Source of the DNA: a virus
Direction: 5' to 3' (one strand)
DNA: 27,401 bases
Virus record (IMG/VR): IMGVR_UViG_3300029319_000386
Span: 1-27,401 of that record
Part shown: positions 8,567 to 17,273 of the stretch, one piece after another
Layout of the letters: every line of letters starts with the position of its first letter
Numbering within the stretch: the first letter of the stretch is position 1
The notes under the pieces: model-generated
The model's input: only the letters and a program-made list of their open reading frames with translations
Told to the model about the DNA's origin: nothing
The model's database searches: none
Program-made: the position numbers and the translations under genes

Positions 8567-11128
8567 TTACTCTGTTTTGGTGTCTTTGGCTACTTCTTGT
8601 GTAACCTGTTCCGAGTTTATTTGTTTTCTAAACTCTGAGTTGATTTCGGGGTTTCCTGTGAATCCGTGGTTGATTTGGTAGTCGGTGTCGATTGCATCGA
8701 TCCTTGGGGCGAGCTCTGTGATGATATCACGAACTTTCCGTTGAATATCGGGTGATCCTCCGGCAGATGCCGCCTGGATATAATCTTCGCCATTTTTGCT
8801 TACGCTCCAATCGTTGCTCGCATAGCCTTCTTGAGCATTAAACGTACCAATTTCCACACCTACATTATCATCAAGCTCTAGTTTTTCAACCGCTTCATCA
8901 ACTAATTTATGAAACTCTTTATTAGTCCTAAGCATATCATCTGAAAACCATGTATCTTCCATTGCTTTTGATCCGTCAGGATTTAATCGAGCAAAAGCAA
9001 AATTTATCACTCTAACGCCGCCAGGTGCTGCTATTGGATTATAGTCCGTATGACCACTTAATTCCGCTAATATTTCACCTAACCTTTCTGTTTCTTTTTC
9101 AGAAAATTGTCTTCCTATTTCAATTAAAACGCCATTTGCGTTTTGTTTAGTTGAATTAAAAAATGGTCTGTGAAATCCAACTCCATCTTGTTTCATTAAA
9201 ATACCACGTACCGCTGCATAAGCGTTTACCAGCTGTAACGCAGCTGGCTCAACTGCACCATATTTTGGCCCTTTAAATTGTCTAGGCACGGCCAATTCAG
9301 TTTGCGTTCCAGGGCTGACCTTACCCTCAAAATATCCAGGTGCCTCGAAGTCACCAGGCGTAGGAATACCCAAGCGCTGGGCGACAATATCGTTCCCGTT
9401 ATCATCTAGAAATGCTTTTGATATATCGACATGATATTGTTGCTGCACTTCATAGGGCGCATCAAACATTTCAAGCATGTGGCCACTTGTACGACCTGGG
9501 ATGCTTTCCCAACTTATTTGCATTTTATTTTTTTCTAATGCGTCAGCGTAATCAAACTTAGCTTTATCGACTGAAATTCCCTCATCGTCAGCCTTGGCCT
9601 TGACCCAGATTGCAGCTTGTACTTGTTGTGGCTCCCAGCCCAGCTGATCAGCTATTTTGTTTACTTCGTTTTCTATGAAAGTGTATTGCTGATCGGTTGG
9701 GTTATCTGTGCCATAGCCAAAGGCGCGCAGCATCCAAAGATCAACTGTTACCGGTTGCTCACGGGTTGGGTCAATCTCTCTCATCAAATTTACATAGAAA
9801 CTGTTTGTCTTACGACCTTCCCAGGGAGTGCCATCAAACATATCTGTCAATCTTTTACTCATGGCCACTGGAAATCGGCCTGTCGTTATTGGCTGTCCAG
9901 CCTTGTGTTGTAGGTACGCTTGCAAAGCGTAATCAAAATTGCTGCTTACAGGTGTGCCAGATGATGTTATGGCGATGGCTTGCGCTATTTTTTCAGCTTC
10001 GACTTTGTCACCGCCTACGGCGTTAAGAATTGCCTTACCGGATCGCTCGTACCAAAAGCGCCCTGGCGCACCTTCTAGGGTCAGCCCCTCTACCTTCTTG
10101 CGAAGAGCTGCTAATTTTTGTGGAGTATCTAAACCAGCCGGTCCACCTACGTATCTGCCCGTGGTGGCTTCGCGCCGAATTTTAGCTTGATCAAAAAGTT
10201 TTTTAGCTTTTTCAATTTCATCGCCAATGTTGCCGCCTAATGCTCCGACAGTAGGCATCTCGCCTTCCTGCATCATTCGATCACGCAGTGTACTACCGAT
10301 TTTTGGAGCTACATCAACAAGGCCAGGAATAGCAGCGCCAGCGGCCATGCCCACTCCAGCTTGTGCCGCAATTTGGCTTGCATCAAGATTATCTTGAAGC
10401 CCCGCTTCTATAGTAACGCCCTGGCGTATCGCTTCATCGAGGCCGGTATACACGCCGCCTTCCACAGCGCCGATCACATAGGGAGCTGCTTTGTTTTTGA
10501 GAACACCCATCAAACGGTTTTTTGTAATCTGCTTTGTACCGGCACGGCCAATAAAGCCAAGGCCAAGCGAGCCTAGGCCGACATATGTTGTCGGATCTGT
10601 AGTTATACCTTTGAACATGCGCTTGGTGCCGTTCCATGTAAAGTTAGGCAAACGATCATACATCTCCATCATCAGATAAAATCGTGTTGCCGTTTCTTCG
10701 TCCATGTTGCGCAGCGCCAAGTAATCACCGGCCATCTTGGCCATATTGTAATTAAATGACCCCATAAACTCGACGCCCCAGCGCGCGTACTCTTCGTCAG
10801 TTTTTGGTAACTTTTGTTTTTCGTTAAAACGCGTGTTGCGGCCACCACTGCCTGGTTTGGCAAACAAGTTGTACAAGTGCTTGCTTGAAGATGTCCAAAC
10901 CTTGCCCATGTCGTCAGTGGTGTCGATCAGCTCGTCTTCTGTCAGCTCATCGTCGTTTTCAAAAGCTTCATTCGATTTGGCTAAAGATTGATCTGGAATA
11001 TCGTTGCCAATGACATAGCCAATATCAATCGGCACAGTGTATTTACGTTTGATGTAATCACCGTATGCATTGCTTTCGTCTAAGAACTTACGACGACTGT
11101 CTGTAAAGCTTTCAAATACATCCATCAC
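8567..11128 (-). CDS. Internal virion protein, 853 aa, DUF7178-like polyvalent domain
   Basis: This is a predicted inner-core or ejection protein. The N-terminal third is soluble and acidic, followed by Gly/Ala-rich hydrophobic segments (GLGSLGLGFIG, AAPYVIGAVEGGVYTG, AAQAGVGMAAGAAIPG) that could cross or disturb a membrane. From about residue 350 to 520 a compact domain contains RFWYERSGKAILNAVGGDK, the spaced motif VTVDLWMLRAFGYGTDNPT, and QVQAAIWVKAKA. I recognise this pattern from DUF7178-type domains in phage polyvalent proteins; the activity is unknown to me. It overlaps the upstream gene by 4 bp (ATGA). T7 gp16 is 1318 residues, so here the large ejection function may be shared between this gene and the next. 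The virion role is well supported by context and the biochemical role is not. Confidence 0.72.
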   Translation of the reverse strand: MMDVFESFTDSRRKFLDESNAYGDYIKRKYTVPIDIGYVIGNDIPDQSLAKSNEAFENDDELTEDELIDTTDDMGKVWTSSSKHLYNLFAKPGSGGRNTRFNEKQKLPKTDEEYARWGVEFMGSFNYNMAKMAGDYLALRNMDEETATRFYLMMEMYDRLPNFTWNGTKRMFKGITTDPTTYVGLGSLGLGFIGRAGTKQITKNRLMGVLKNKAAPYVIGAVEGGVYTGLDEAIRQGVTIEAGLQDNLDASQIAAQAGVGMAAGAAIPGLVDVAPKIGSTLRDRMMQEGEMPTVGALGGNIGDEIEKAKKLFDQAKIRREATTGRYVGGPAGLDTPQKLAALRKKVEGLTLEGAPGRFWYERSGKAILNAVGGDKVEAEKIAQAIAITSSGTPVSSNFDYALQAYLQHKAGQPITTGRFPVAMSKRLTDMFDGTPWEGRKTNSFYVNLMREIDPTREQPVTVDLWMLRAFGYGTDNPTDQQYTFIENEVNKIADQLGWEPQQVQAAIWVKAKADDEGISVDKAKFDYADALEKNKMQISWESIPGRTSGHMLEMFDAPYEVQQQYHVDISKAFLDDNGNDIVAQRLGIPTPGDFEAPGYFEGKVSPGTQTELAVPRQFKGPKYGAVEPAALQLVNAYAAVRGILMKQDGVGFHRPFFNSTKQNANGVLIEIGRQFSEKETERLGEILAELSGHTDYNPIAAPGGVRVINFAFARLNPDGSKAMEDTWFSDDMLRTNKEFHKLVDEAVEKLELDDNVGVEIGTFNAQEGYASNDWSVSKNGEDYIQAASAGGSPDIQRKVRDIITELAPRIDAIDTDYQINHGFTGNPEINSEFRKQINSEQVTQEVAKDTKTE

Positions 11129-12912
11129 TCTTTCATAACCTTTGTATCACCAACGCGTGGCTTGTTTTGCATTGCCGCCAAGTGTTTTCTTAGACGCTCC
11201 AAGATTTCCATATTTCTTACTCGCTCACGTCCGTTTTCCAGTTTTGAAATTGCGTTTGCTGCGGCATCCATAGTCGGGGGACTCATGGCTTCTTTGAAAA
11301 GCTCTGATCCCATCCCCGCGCCACTGAGCATGGGAAAATAGGTGTCCATAAACTCTGGGCCAAACGCCATAAATGGCAGCGCTCTTTCATCTGCCTCAAT
11401 GTTTTCTTTTTCTATTCTTTCAAATAAATTAAGAACGGGCGTATCAGGAAATTGATCGACCAGCTGCCTAAATCTGACAAGCGCATCCGTTGATCTTCTG
11501 GATTGTGCTGCTTCATCGTCAAAAACAAATCCTGGAATTTTAACACCGGCCTCAGTAAACCCAAAAAGCTCACGCACTCTTTTGCTGTAGAATGTTTCCT
11601 CTGCGTTTCTTGCTGAAAGTGTGCTAGAAGTTGTTGAAGATATTTGCTGATCGATGCGGTTATAGAGCTGTGCAAAGGTGCCAGCATCAATTTCTTCATT
11701 TTTAAAGGAGTCCATAATTTCAGTTCTAAGCTCATTATAATCACTTGGATCTGTCGATGTTTGGCGCTCTATCTGGTCTATAAATTCAACAATTACCTCA
11801 GGATTTTCTTTTATTTTTTGGCCATCAAGAAGCTGTGATTGAGCGGTGAGCACAAAGCTTGCGGATACTTTATTTTCTCTTCCCAACTGTACTATGTTTT
11901 CATAGTTTGGGATTTTGATATCAGGATCAGCATTGGACCCTGTTTTGCCAAGCTTCCACTCCATTATTTGGGCAGCAATTTTAGCTTCGTTTTCTTGTCT
12001 TTCTGCAACTAAAGCGGCCTTTGCTTGTGCAGCTTCAGACCTTGATTTTGTTTCGGCTTGGGATTCAAGGCTTGCCTGGACACTTAGGACTTGATTTGCC
12101 AGCGTAACAGCCTTTTGAGGGTCGATGTTTTTATAGTCACCAACGCCTTGCAGTAAATCATTTACCATACCAATAAGTGCGCTACTGTCACCCGAACTTT
12201 TAGCAAGCACCAGGTTTGTTCTGACAATAGCAATCGCTTCGCGCTCTTGTGATTCCTGTGTCAGTTGAAGCACGGCAGACGGTTTAATTAGCCCACGCGC
12301 AGCCATATTTTCAAAAATAGAGGGCTGCACCTTTTTACCCTCTCCGTTTGTTCCGTATAGATACAATCTGGCAGCTGCTTTCTCTGGATCAGATATATCT
12401 GTACTTGCGGGGCGCGCTAGGACAAGTTCCTCTTTTTTTATCCTGGCAAATTCAGCTGCCTTGCTTGCCTCGATAGCGCGCAGACGCGCGTTATTGTTAA
12501 CTGTGATTTCAGCATTTGCCAGGGTTATTTTAGCTCGGCTATTTAATTTTCTTACAACGACACTGTCATCAATGTTGTTTGCAATGCGTTGTAATCTTTC
12601 CGCAGCGCGCGCCCGAAAACCTTTTGGGCCTTTGCTTGTAACTAGGCTGGGACTTTCGCTAAGCGTTTGATTTTTTAATGCCGCAATCTGTAGATCTAAT
12701 TCGCTCTCGGCCTGATTGAGTGCAGTCTGACGTTGTTCTTTAAGCACACTTTCATAGAGGCTAGAAGATTGTCTTGCCAGCTCATCACCAAAACTTGCCA
12801 GCGCTCTGCTATCCTGGCTCAGCGCGCCCGGGCTGGCACGAACTGAAAGCTGCGCTGCGCGCTGCGGCGTTCCTCTCAGCGTTTGTGATCTATAAACCGG
12901 AACTTTCATCAA
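11125..12912 (-). CDS. Internal virion protein, gp15-like
   Basis: This 595-residue protein occupies the gp15 slot, after gp13-like and gp14-like genes and before the large ejection proteins. T7 gp15 is 747 residues. The sequence is strongly helical, with a long heptad-like Ala/Glu/Lys/Gln-rich part (for example AAQAKAALVAERQENEAKIA) and no transmembrane helix or catalytic motif. In T7, gp15 forms the middle ring of the inner core and, with gp16, part of the periplasmic ejection tunnel. The start follows MMKVPVYRSQTLRGTPQRAA, a beta-tail-like opening often seen in gp15 homologues. It overlaps its neighbours by 4 bp on both sides. The assignment rests on order, length and composition. Confidence 0.7.
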   Translation of the reverse strand: MMKVPVYRSQTLRGTPQRAAQLSVRASPGALSQDSRALASFGDELARQSSSLYESVLKEQRQTALNQAESELDLQIAALKNQTLSESPSLVTSKGPKGFRARAAERLQRIANNIDDSVVVRKLNSRAKITLANAEITVNNNARLRAIEASKAAEFARIKKEELVLARPASTDISDPEKAAARLYLYGTNGEGKKVQPSIFENMAARGLIKPSAVLQLTQESQEREAIAIVRTNLVLAKSSGDSSALIGMVNDLLQGVGDYKNIDPQKAVTLANQVLSVQASLESQAETKSRSEAAQAKAALVAERQENEAKIAAQIMEWKLGKTGSNADPDIKIPNYENIVQLGRENKVSASFVLTAQSQLLDGQKIKENPEVIVEFIDQIERQTSTDPSDYNELRTEIMDSFKNEEIDAGTFAQLYNRIDQQISSTTSSTLSARNAEETFYSKRVRELFGFTEAGVKIPGFVFDDEAAQSRRSTDALVRFRQLVDQFPDTPVLNLFERIEKENIEADERALPFMAFGPEFMDTYFPMLSGAGMGSELFKEAMSPPTMDAAANAISKLENGRERVRNMEILERLRKHLAAMQNKPRVGDTKVMKE

Positions 12913-13412
12913 TAACCTTGCTGTATTCTAAACATGTTGGATGCCCCTGAGAGCAATGATCGACCAGCTTGCATGAAACCAGCTGATTGGGCGCGCTGCC
13001 CGTACATGCGTTGCAATCTTCCCTCTAATTCTTGATTTAATGCTGCTTGCTCTCGCGCCTGTTTGCCAAGTTTTATATTGTAAATGTTGTTTGCAATTTC
13101 TTTCTCCGCTTCCATTCTTGATGCAAGCTGAAGCGCCAGCGGCGTACCGGTGCTTGCAGTAAAACCATTTCTGGCGAAGGCCATGCCTTGTGCGTCAGCA
13201 AAATCCTCATACTGTTCGCGAAAGTCTTCTATGCGCGCCGTTTCAAGAAATTCTACACGTTCCGCATTGATACGCTCGGCCTCTGCGTTTCGGTCTGCAA
13301 TTTGTGCATTATAATCATGCGCAGCTTTTGCATCCTTACCCGCCTGGATCGCGCCGATTGCTGAAACCGCCGAGCCAACCGCACTGGCCATCATTAATAC
13401 GTTAAGACCCAT
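12909..13412 (-). CDS. Internal virion protein, gp14-like
   Basis: This 167-residue protein has an N-terminal hydrophobic segment (LNVLMMASAVGSAVSAIGAI, about residues 3-22) and then a long amphipathic helix (DAKAAHDYNAQIADRNAEAE). A conserved-looking block follows (YEDFADAQGMAFARNGFTAS, then STGTPLALQLASRMEAE) and a Gly/Ser/Ala-rich C-terminus. This is the layout of the T7 gp14 family (196 residues), the ejection protein that embeds in the outer membrane. It starts 11 bp inside the gp13-like gene and overlaps the gp15-like gene by 4 bp. The GFxxSxGTPL motif supports the family call. Confidence 0.8.
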   Translation of the reverse strand: MGLNVLMMASAVGSAVSAIGAIQAGKDAKAAHDYNAQIADRNAEAERINAERVEFLETARIEDFREQYEDFADAQGMAFARNGFTASTGTPLALQLASRMEAEKEIANNIYNIKLGKQAREQAALNQELEGRLQRMYGQRAQSAGFMQAGRSLLSGASNMFRIQQGY

Positions 13413-13848
13413 AGATTTTTGCCAACCTTATAAAATCTTCGCCATCGTGTCCGTATTTCTTCATTAGTCCCTCTTCCTCAAAGCCCATAAATTTTGCAAA
13501 GCGCAGCGCTTCTGCCCAGTCTGCCCGACATGCCGCCTGGACGCGCCAGAGTTTGTGTTTCTTCACTGTGTCCTCAAAAATACCGCTGCGTGTCAGTCTG
13601 ACGAACTCACGCGACTTTTGGTGCAGCCTGGCCGATCCAACAAACCAAGCCTCGCCCACACCCTCCCACATTTCGCTTATGCCGACACAGGCTATGAGGT
13701 GGCCATGATCCAATATTGTGAAGCTCCAGCCTGGCAGTTCCAAGCTTTCTGCATATGTTTTGACAAAAACATGACCGTGTGTGCCGTTGCTCAGCTCCCC
13801 ATCCATCAGGTCGGCCAAGTGCTCTTGCCGGTAATCTATTACTCTCAT
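13402..13848 (-). CDS. GNAT-fold virion protein, T7 gp13-like
   Basis: This 148-residue protein has a GNAT acetyltransferase-like layout. A helix-strand start is followed by WSFTILDHGHLIACVGISEM (the beta-strand pair typical of the fold), then EAWFVGS, and finally ALRFAKFMGFEEEGLMKKYG, a C-terminal block found in both acetyltransferases and the gp13 family. T7 gp13 (138 residues) is required for assembly of the internal core. The acetyl-CoA loop (Q/RxxGxG/A) is not recognisable, so enzymatic activity is doubtful and a structural or assembly role is more likely. It overlaps the gp12-like gene by 4 bp and the gp14-like gene by 11 bp. Confidence 0.75.
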   Translation of the reverse strand: MRVIDYRQEHLADLMDGELSNGTHGHVFVKTYAESLELPGWSFTILDHGHLIACVGISEMWEGVGEAWFVGSARLHQKSREFVRLTRSGIFEDTVKKHKLWRVQAACRADWAEALRFAKFMGFEEEGLMKKYGHDGEDFIRLAKIYGS

Positions 13849-16145
13849 TCATCAAACGTGATCAGCCTGGGGAACAGACCAATGATTGTCATGGGAAGTG
13901 GTTGCGTTTGCTGCACTACGATGTGCGCGTCCTGTTCAAACCCGCCTCGAAACTCTATTTCTTTATCACCATCGAAGAGCGGTATTGCTGCGCTCATCGA
14001 TGCACCGGCTGCGCGAAACGGTATACTGTCAAGCTCAGTCTCGGACGTGCCAACATCACAGCCCACCGTGCGGAAAAACCTTACCGTGATATCGTGGATC
14101 CGCTTGATCTTGCCCTGGCTGGTGCCTTGCGCGCTACCGGCATCCAGGCGCATGGTTTGCAGCGTTGATGTGAACGGTAGACCGACATGTGCTTTGGTGA
14201 CGTTTACATCCAAAGAGATTGCGCCAGAACTGACTGTTTTATTCGCATGAGCCGCACCGTTGGCCAGGACGGCTACGGTTTGACCTTCTAGGTGCGTCAG
14301 CCCTGATATCGTATTTGCACTCGATCCTGAGTATGTCAGGCCACTGTCTACGAAGAAGGCATCCTCAGTGCTCGTGCCAAAGTCATAATCCGCAAGTATT
14401 TCCACATATTTTTTTGTTGCAGAATTTATCGTGCGCTCGACAACCATGTACACATCGTCTTGGTCTAAATCGCCTGGGATACATGCCAAAGAATGCACAG
14501 ATCCATATGATCCGTTTGAACTTGTGCCACCTATAGAATGGCTATGCCAGGCAACAACGTTTTCTTCTCGTCGATAGGTCAGTCCAACCAGTTTGCCATT
14601 GTCCAGACAAACCCAGACAATGTCCTCTGGCTCTTGCTGGTAGGCCATTTCTTTAATCCCACCCTCGGTGATGTGCTCAGCCAAAAGTGTCAATTCTGGT
14701 GCCTGGTAGCTGTCGCTCTGAAGATCAAAGACAAACTCCCGAATCTTTCGTTTGGCGCGCTGAACAAAGAGTGTGACATTGCCAATCCCAATCGGCGGGA
14801 TCTTTGCTGTTCCGACCGTGCCTTGCTTGACAATTTGTGTCGTTGTCGGCGTCAACGGTCCTTCGGTTGCGCTTGTGACAACAAACTCGCCGCCACTTGT
14901 TCCAACCTGGAGAAATCGACCAGGTTGAAGATAGCGTATTTCATTCGCAGCCGCAGATGCCAATTCAAAGGTCATGCTCGATGCGTCAGCTGTCCCAGGC
15001 GTAAAGTCCTCAAACTCACTGCTTTTGCTAAAGAACAGGGTACGCGGTTGCTCGAGCGTGTTTGCAAACACCAGCCTTTGCTCATGCAGCGCAACCACCG
15101 CAGGATATGTTTTGGGTGTCGATACGGTAGTAAAACCGTCTTTGAACGCGCCCTCGCGGAAGTTATTGTCAGGCAGTAGATCGCCCGTAATTGTGTGGCC
15201 GGTATCAGCTGCTTCGTCTGCCAGATCTGCACCAGGTGCGAGAAGCATTCGCGTTGATGTAACCTCGGCGATGATGACGTTGGACACATTGTTGTTTGTT
15301 GTGCCTGTGACAGACACAGACATGCCAGCTTCAAACCCAGCGTTTAGAAAACCCCCGGCGCTATCCTCAATCCGGTCATTGTGCTCATTGCCGGTGTTGT
15401 TTGGATCGCCCTCATGAAAACTTATGGTGTCTGCCGTGATGATGGGCGAAAGCTCTGCTACCCCACGCTCGTTTTCCTGGACCGTTGCTGTCACGACGTT
15501 ATTGTTAGTAAAGCCTGTGATCTTTGCAAACCCGTGATGCAGTTTTACGAGACGCCCTACATCATTTGCAAAGAATGTCAGTGTGCTGCCAACGTTTCCT
15601 GCGGTGATCGTCACTGATCCCGTTCTTGCACTGGCCGTAAGCGTTTTGGTCGTATCGTTGGGATCCAGCATCGGACCACGCTGAAAATCCACATCGGCAA
15701 TTGTCCAGGCCGTATGACTTGATCTGAATATTTTTTTCGGGTGGTGGTTTTGGTGGGCTATGAAGAGTGTGTTTCCGCTTTGCGTAAAGCTCAAATCGCT
15801 CAGCTCAGTGTGCAGATATGGCGTTGTAAACTCAATCGGTGATCCGCTGGACACAACAGTGCCACCGTCCTTATGCACCCGAAAGTACTGATCGCCAAAC
15901 TCCAAGATGTAAGATTGCTCGGTGTTAAATTCAAACGGTATAAGCCGTGCATTATGTGCACTGTTTTTAACCTCCTGCACAAATTTTGTACCTGGACGCC
16001 GTCTTGCAGAGCCTTGCGGATGCACAAACATGTTTTCAAGCTTTTTACACGCCTGTGTGTATTTCTGTAAATCAGTACGGCCATCCATTTTCGGGCTAAA
16101 CTCACCGGCAGAAAAGCTTGTGAATGCGGGACTGACTTTGGGCAT
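13845..16145 (-). CDS. Tail tubular protein B (T7 gp12-like nozzle protein)
   Basis: This 766-residue protein is close to T7 gp12 (794 residues). It opens with PAFTSFSAGEFSPKMDGRTDLQKY and NMFVHPQGSARRRPGTKFV, which are typical of this nozzle family. It continues as beta-rich sequence with the characteristic EDFTPGTADASSMTFELAS and later ILADYDFGT blocks. Six copies of gp12-type protein form the conical nozzle through which DNA leaves and to which fibres attach. The start overlaps the stop of the tail-tube A gene by one base (TAATG), and the end overlaps the gp13-like gene by 4 bp. No odd features were seen. The tail-tube pairing with the gene upstream makes this one of the safest calls in the window. 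Confidence 0.92.
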   Translation of the reverse strand: MPKVSPAFTSFSAGEFSPKMDGRTDLQKYTQACKKLENMFVHPQGSARRRPGTKFVQEVKNSAHNARLIPFEFNTEQSYILEFGDQYFRVHKDGGTVVSSGSPIEFTTPYLHTELSDLSFTQSGNTLFIAHQNHHPKKIFRSSHTAWTIADVDFQRGPMLDPNDTTKTLTASARTGSVTITAGNVGSTLTFFANDVGRLVKLHHGFAKITGFTNNNVVTATVQENERGVAELSPIITADTISFHEGDPNNTGNEHNDRIEDSAGGFLNAGFEAGMSVSVTGTTNNNVSNVIIAEVTSTRMLLAPGADLADEAADTGHTITGDLLPDNNFREGAFKDGFTTVSTPKTYPAVVALHEQRLVFANTLEQPRTLFFSKSSEFEDFTPGTADASSMTFELASAAANEIRYLQPGRFLQVGTSGGEFVVTSATEGPLTPTTTQIVKQGTVGTAKIPPIGIGNVTLFVQRAKRKIREFVFDLQSDSYQAPELTLLAEHITEGGIKEMAYQQEPEDIVWVCLDNGKLVGLTYRREENVVAWHSHSIGGTSSNGSYGSVHSLACIPGDLDQDDVYMVVERTINSATKKYVEILADYDFGTSTEDAFFVDSGLTYSGSSANTISGLTHLEGQTVAVLANGAAHANKTVSSGAISLDVNVTKAHVGLPFTSTLQTMRLDAGSAQGTSQGKIKRIHDITVRFFRTVGCDVGTSETELDSIPFRAAGASMSAAIPLFDGDKEIEFRGGFEQDAHIVVQQTQPLPMTIIGLFPRLITFDE

Positions 16146-16732
16146 TAGAACCTAGAACTTATAAATGTTTCAGCGCGCAGCGTTTGGCTTTCGCTGATGC
16201 TGTTGGTGTTTATTAAATTGTCTTCTGTCGCATCGATAAACCTGGCCTCGCTCAGCTTCATTTCGTATTTTGCGTATAGTTCGCGCGCCAGGCTGCTTGA
16301 GCCAACCAATGGATAGGCAATATCGCTTGCCAGGGCTGCGGATATCGTTTCTGTCAAAAGAATATCATAGACGCTCGTATCTGTGATGCGTCCGGTATAG
16401 ATCATTTTGACTTCGCTCTCATTGCAGAGAAGCTTACGCCCTTCGATTTTGTAAATAATGTCTGGGTTATCCAGACCCAAAACGCGCAGACAAAATGGGT
16501 CTGTGGGCAACGTAAATTGCTTGGCGAACTCAAATGCCGGTGTAGAAGTGTCAGGCGACAGGCTGACCCGCTGTATTAGACAATTCCAGGGATGCGCTCG
16601 AAACACGCTGTCTCTGATCTTAGAGTATCGATCATTGATTATCCGCGCAGCTTTGCTGTCTTCGTTGAAGGCCAGGATCTGCGTTGCGCCGATCTGATGC
16701 AGGGCTGCGTTTGCAATGGTGACTTCGCTCAT
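16145..16732 (-). CDS. Tail tubular protein A (T7 gp11-like)
   Basis: At 195 residues it matches the T7 gp11 length (196). It carries the family start VTIANAALHQIGATQI, and then RIINDRYSKIRDSVFRAHPW followed by NCLIQRVSL, a hallmark of gp11-like adaptors. The C-terminus has the expected amphipathic helix with EMKLSEARFIDATEDN. The protein forms the adaptor ring between portal and nozzle. A good Shine-Dalgarno (TGGAGT) sits 7 bases before the ATG, in the intergenic spacer that also holds a long hairpin, so translation of this gene is not coupled to the upstream gene. It overlaps the gp12-like gene by one base. Confidence 0.92.
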   Translation of the reverse strand: MSEVTIANAALHQIGATQILAFNEDSKAARIINDRYSKIRDSVFRAHPWNCLIQRVSLSPDTSTPAFEFAKQFTLPTDPFCLRVLGLDNPDIIYKIEGRKLLCNESEVKMIYTGRITDTSVYDILLTETISAALASDIAYPLVGSSSLARELYAKYEMKLSEARFIDATEDNLINTNSISESQTLRAETFISSRF

Positions 16733-16747
16733 CTTGCACTCCAGTTA

Positions 16748-16787
16748 GGGTGGTTTATTCAAATATTTTTTTTCAAATAAACCACCC
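16748..16787 (-). other. Perfect 12-bp hairpin between head and tail genes
   Basis: The arms at 16748-16759 (GGGTGGTTTATT) and 16776-16787 are exact reverse complements around a 16-base A/T-rich loop. It sits in the 63-bp spacer between the decoration gene and the gp11-like gene. Neither strand has a run of T after the stem, so it is not a classical intrinsic terminator. It may be an mRNA 3'-end stabiliser, a processing site, or a partial attenuator that keeps capsid transcripts more abundant than tail transcripts. Confidence 0.7.
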
Positions 16788-16795
16788 CCAGGGGT

Positions 16796-17260
16796 TTAGT
16801 TTTGGACGTACAACATGGTTACAGCGATAGATCCGGTGCCAGCGGCACCGCCCATTGTGACTGTAACGACCTTGCCGTCTTCGTCAGCATCAACCTCTTC
16901 GCCGTTCAGCAAAGCGAGTGTGGCCGCAATGTCCACAATCTGAGCTGATGTTGAAGCAGCCGCAGCTTTGTACGCAGCCGCTGAGGCTGAGACATCAGCT
17001 CCAGCTGCCGTTTTGTGCGCAGCAAAGCCTACCGACAAAGTTGTGGACGAACCGAGCGCGTCATGCGCCAGCTGGCCTTGAAGGATCCGCGCACCGTCAG
17101 GCAATGCGAACATCTCAATGACATCACCGGATGCCAGGCTTGATGCTTCATATGTGCCGTGGGCTACACGAACTTCACCGCCCAGCTCATTGGCTTTGAC
17201 GAAATCAGAAGGATCGTCCTGAGTAAGCGTTGTACGCTGTGTGCTATATACAGTTGCCAT
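16796..17260 (-). CDS. Probable capsid decoration/cement protein
   Basis: This 154-residue protein lies directly after the major capsid gene, the usual slot of a head-stabilising protein such as Bbp16 of Bordetella phage BPP-1. The sequence is Ala/Gly/Ser/Val-rich and looks like a beta-sandwich. The N-terminus reads TVYSTQRTTLTQDDPSDFVK, followed by GGEVRVAHGTYEAS and IEMFALPDGARILQGQLAHD, then TLSVGFAAHK. The C-terminus is GTGSIAVTMLYVQN. A strong Shine-Dalgarno (GGAGGG) overlaps the capsid stop region, suggesting high expression. The call is by position and composition; I do not recognise an exact family. Confidence 0.65.
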   Translation of the reverse strand: MATVYSTQRTTLTQDDPSDFVKANELGGEVRVAHGTYEASSLASGDVIEMFALPDGARILQGQLAHDALGSSTTLSVGFAAHKTAAGADVSASAAAYKAAAASTSAQIVDIAATLALLNGEEVDADEDGKVVTVTMGGAAGTGSIAVTMLYVQN

Positions 17261-17273
17261 ATCTCAAGCCCTC

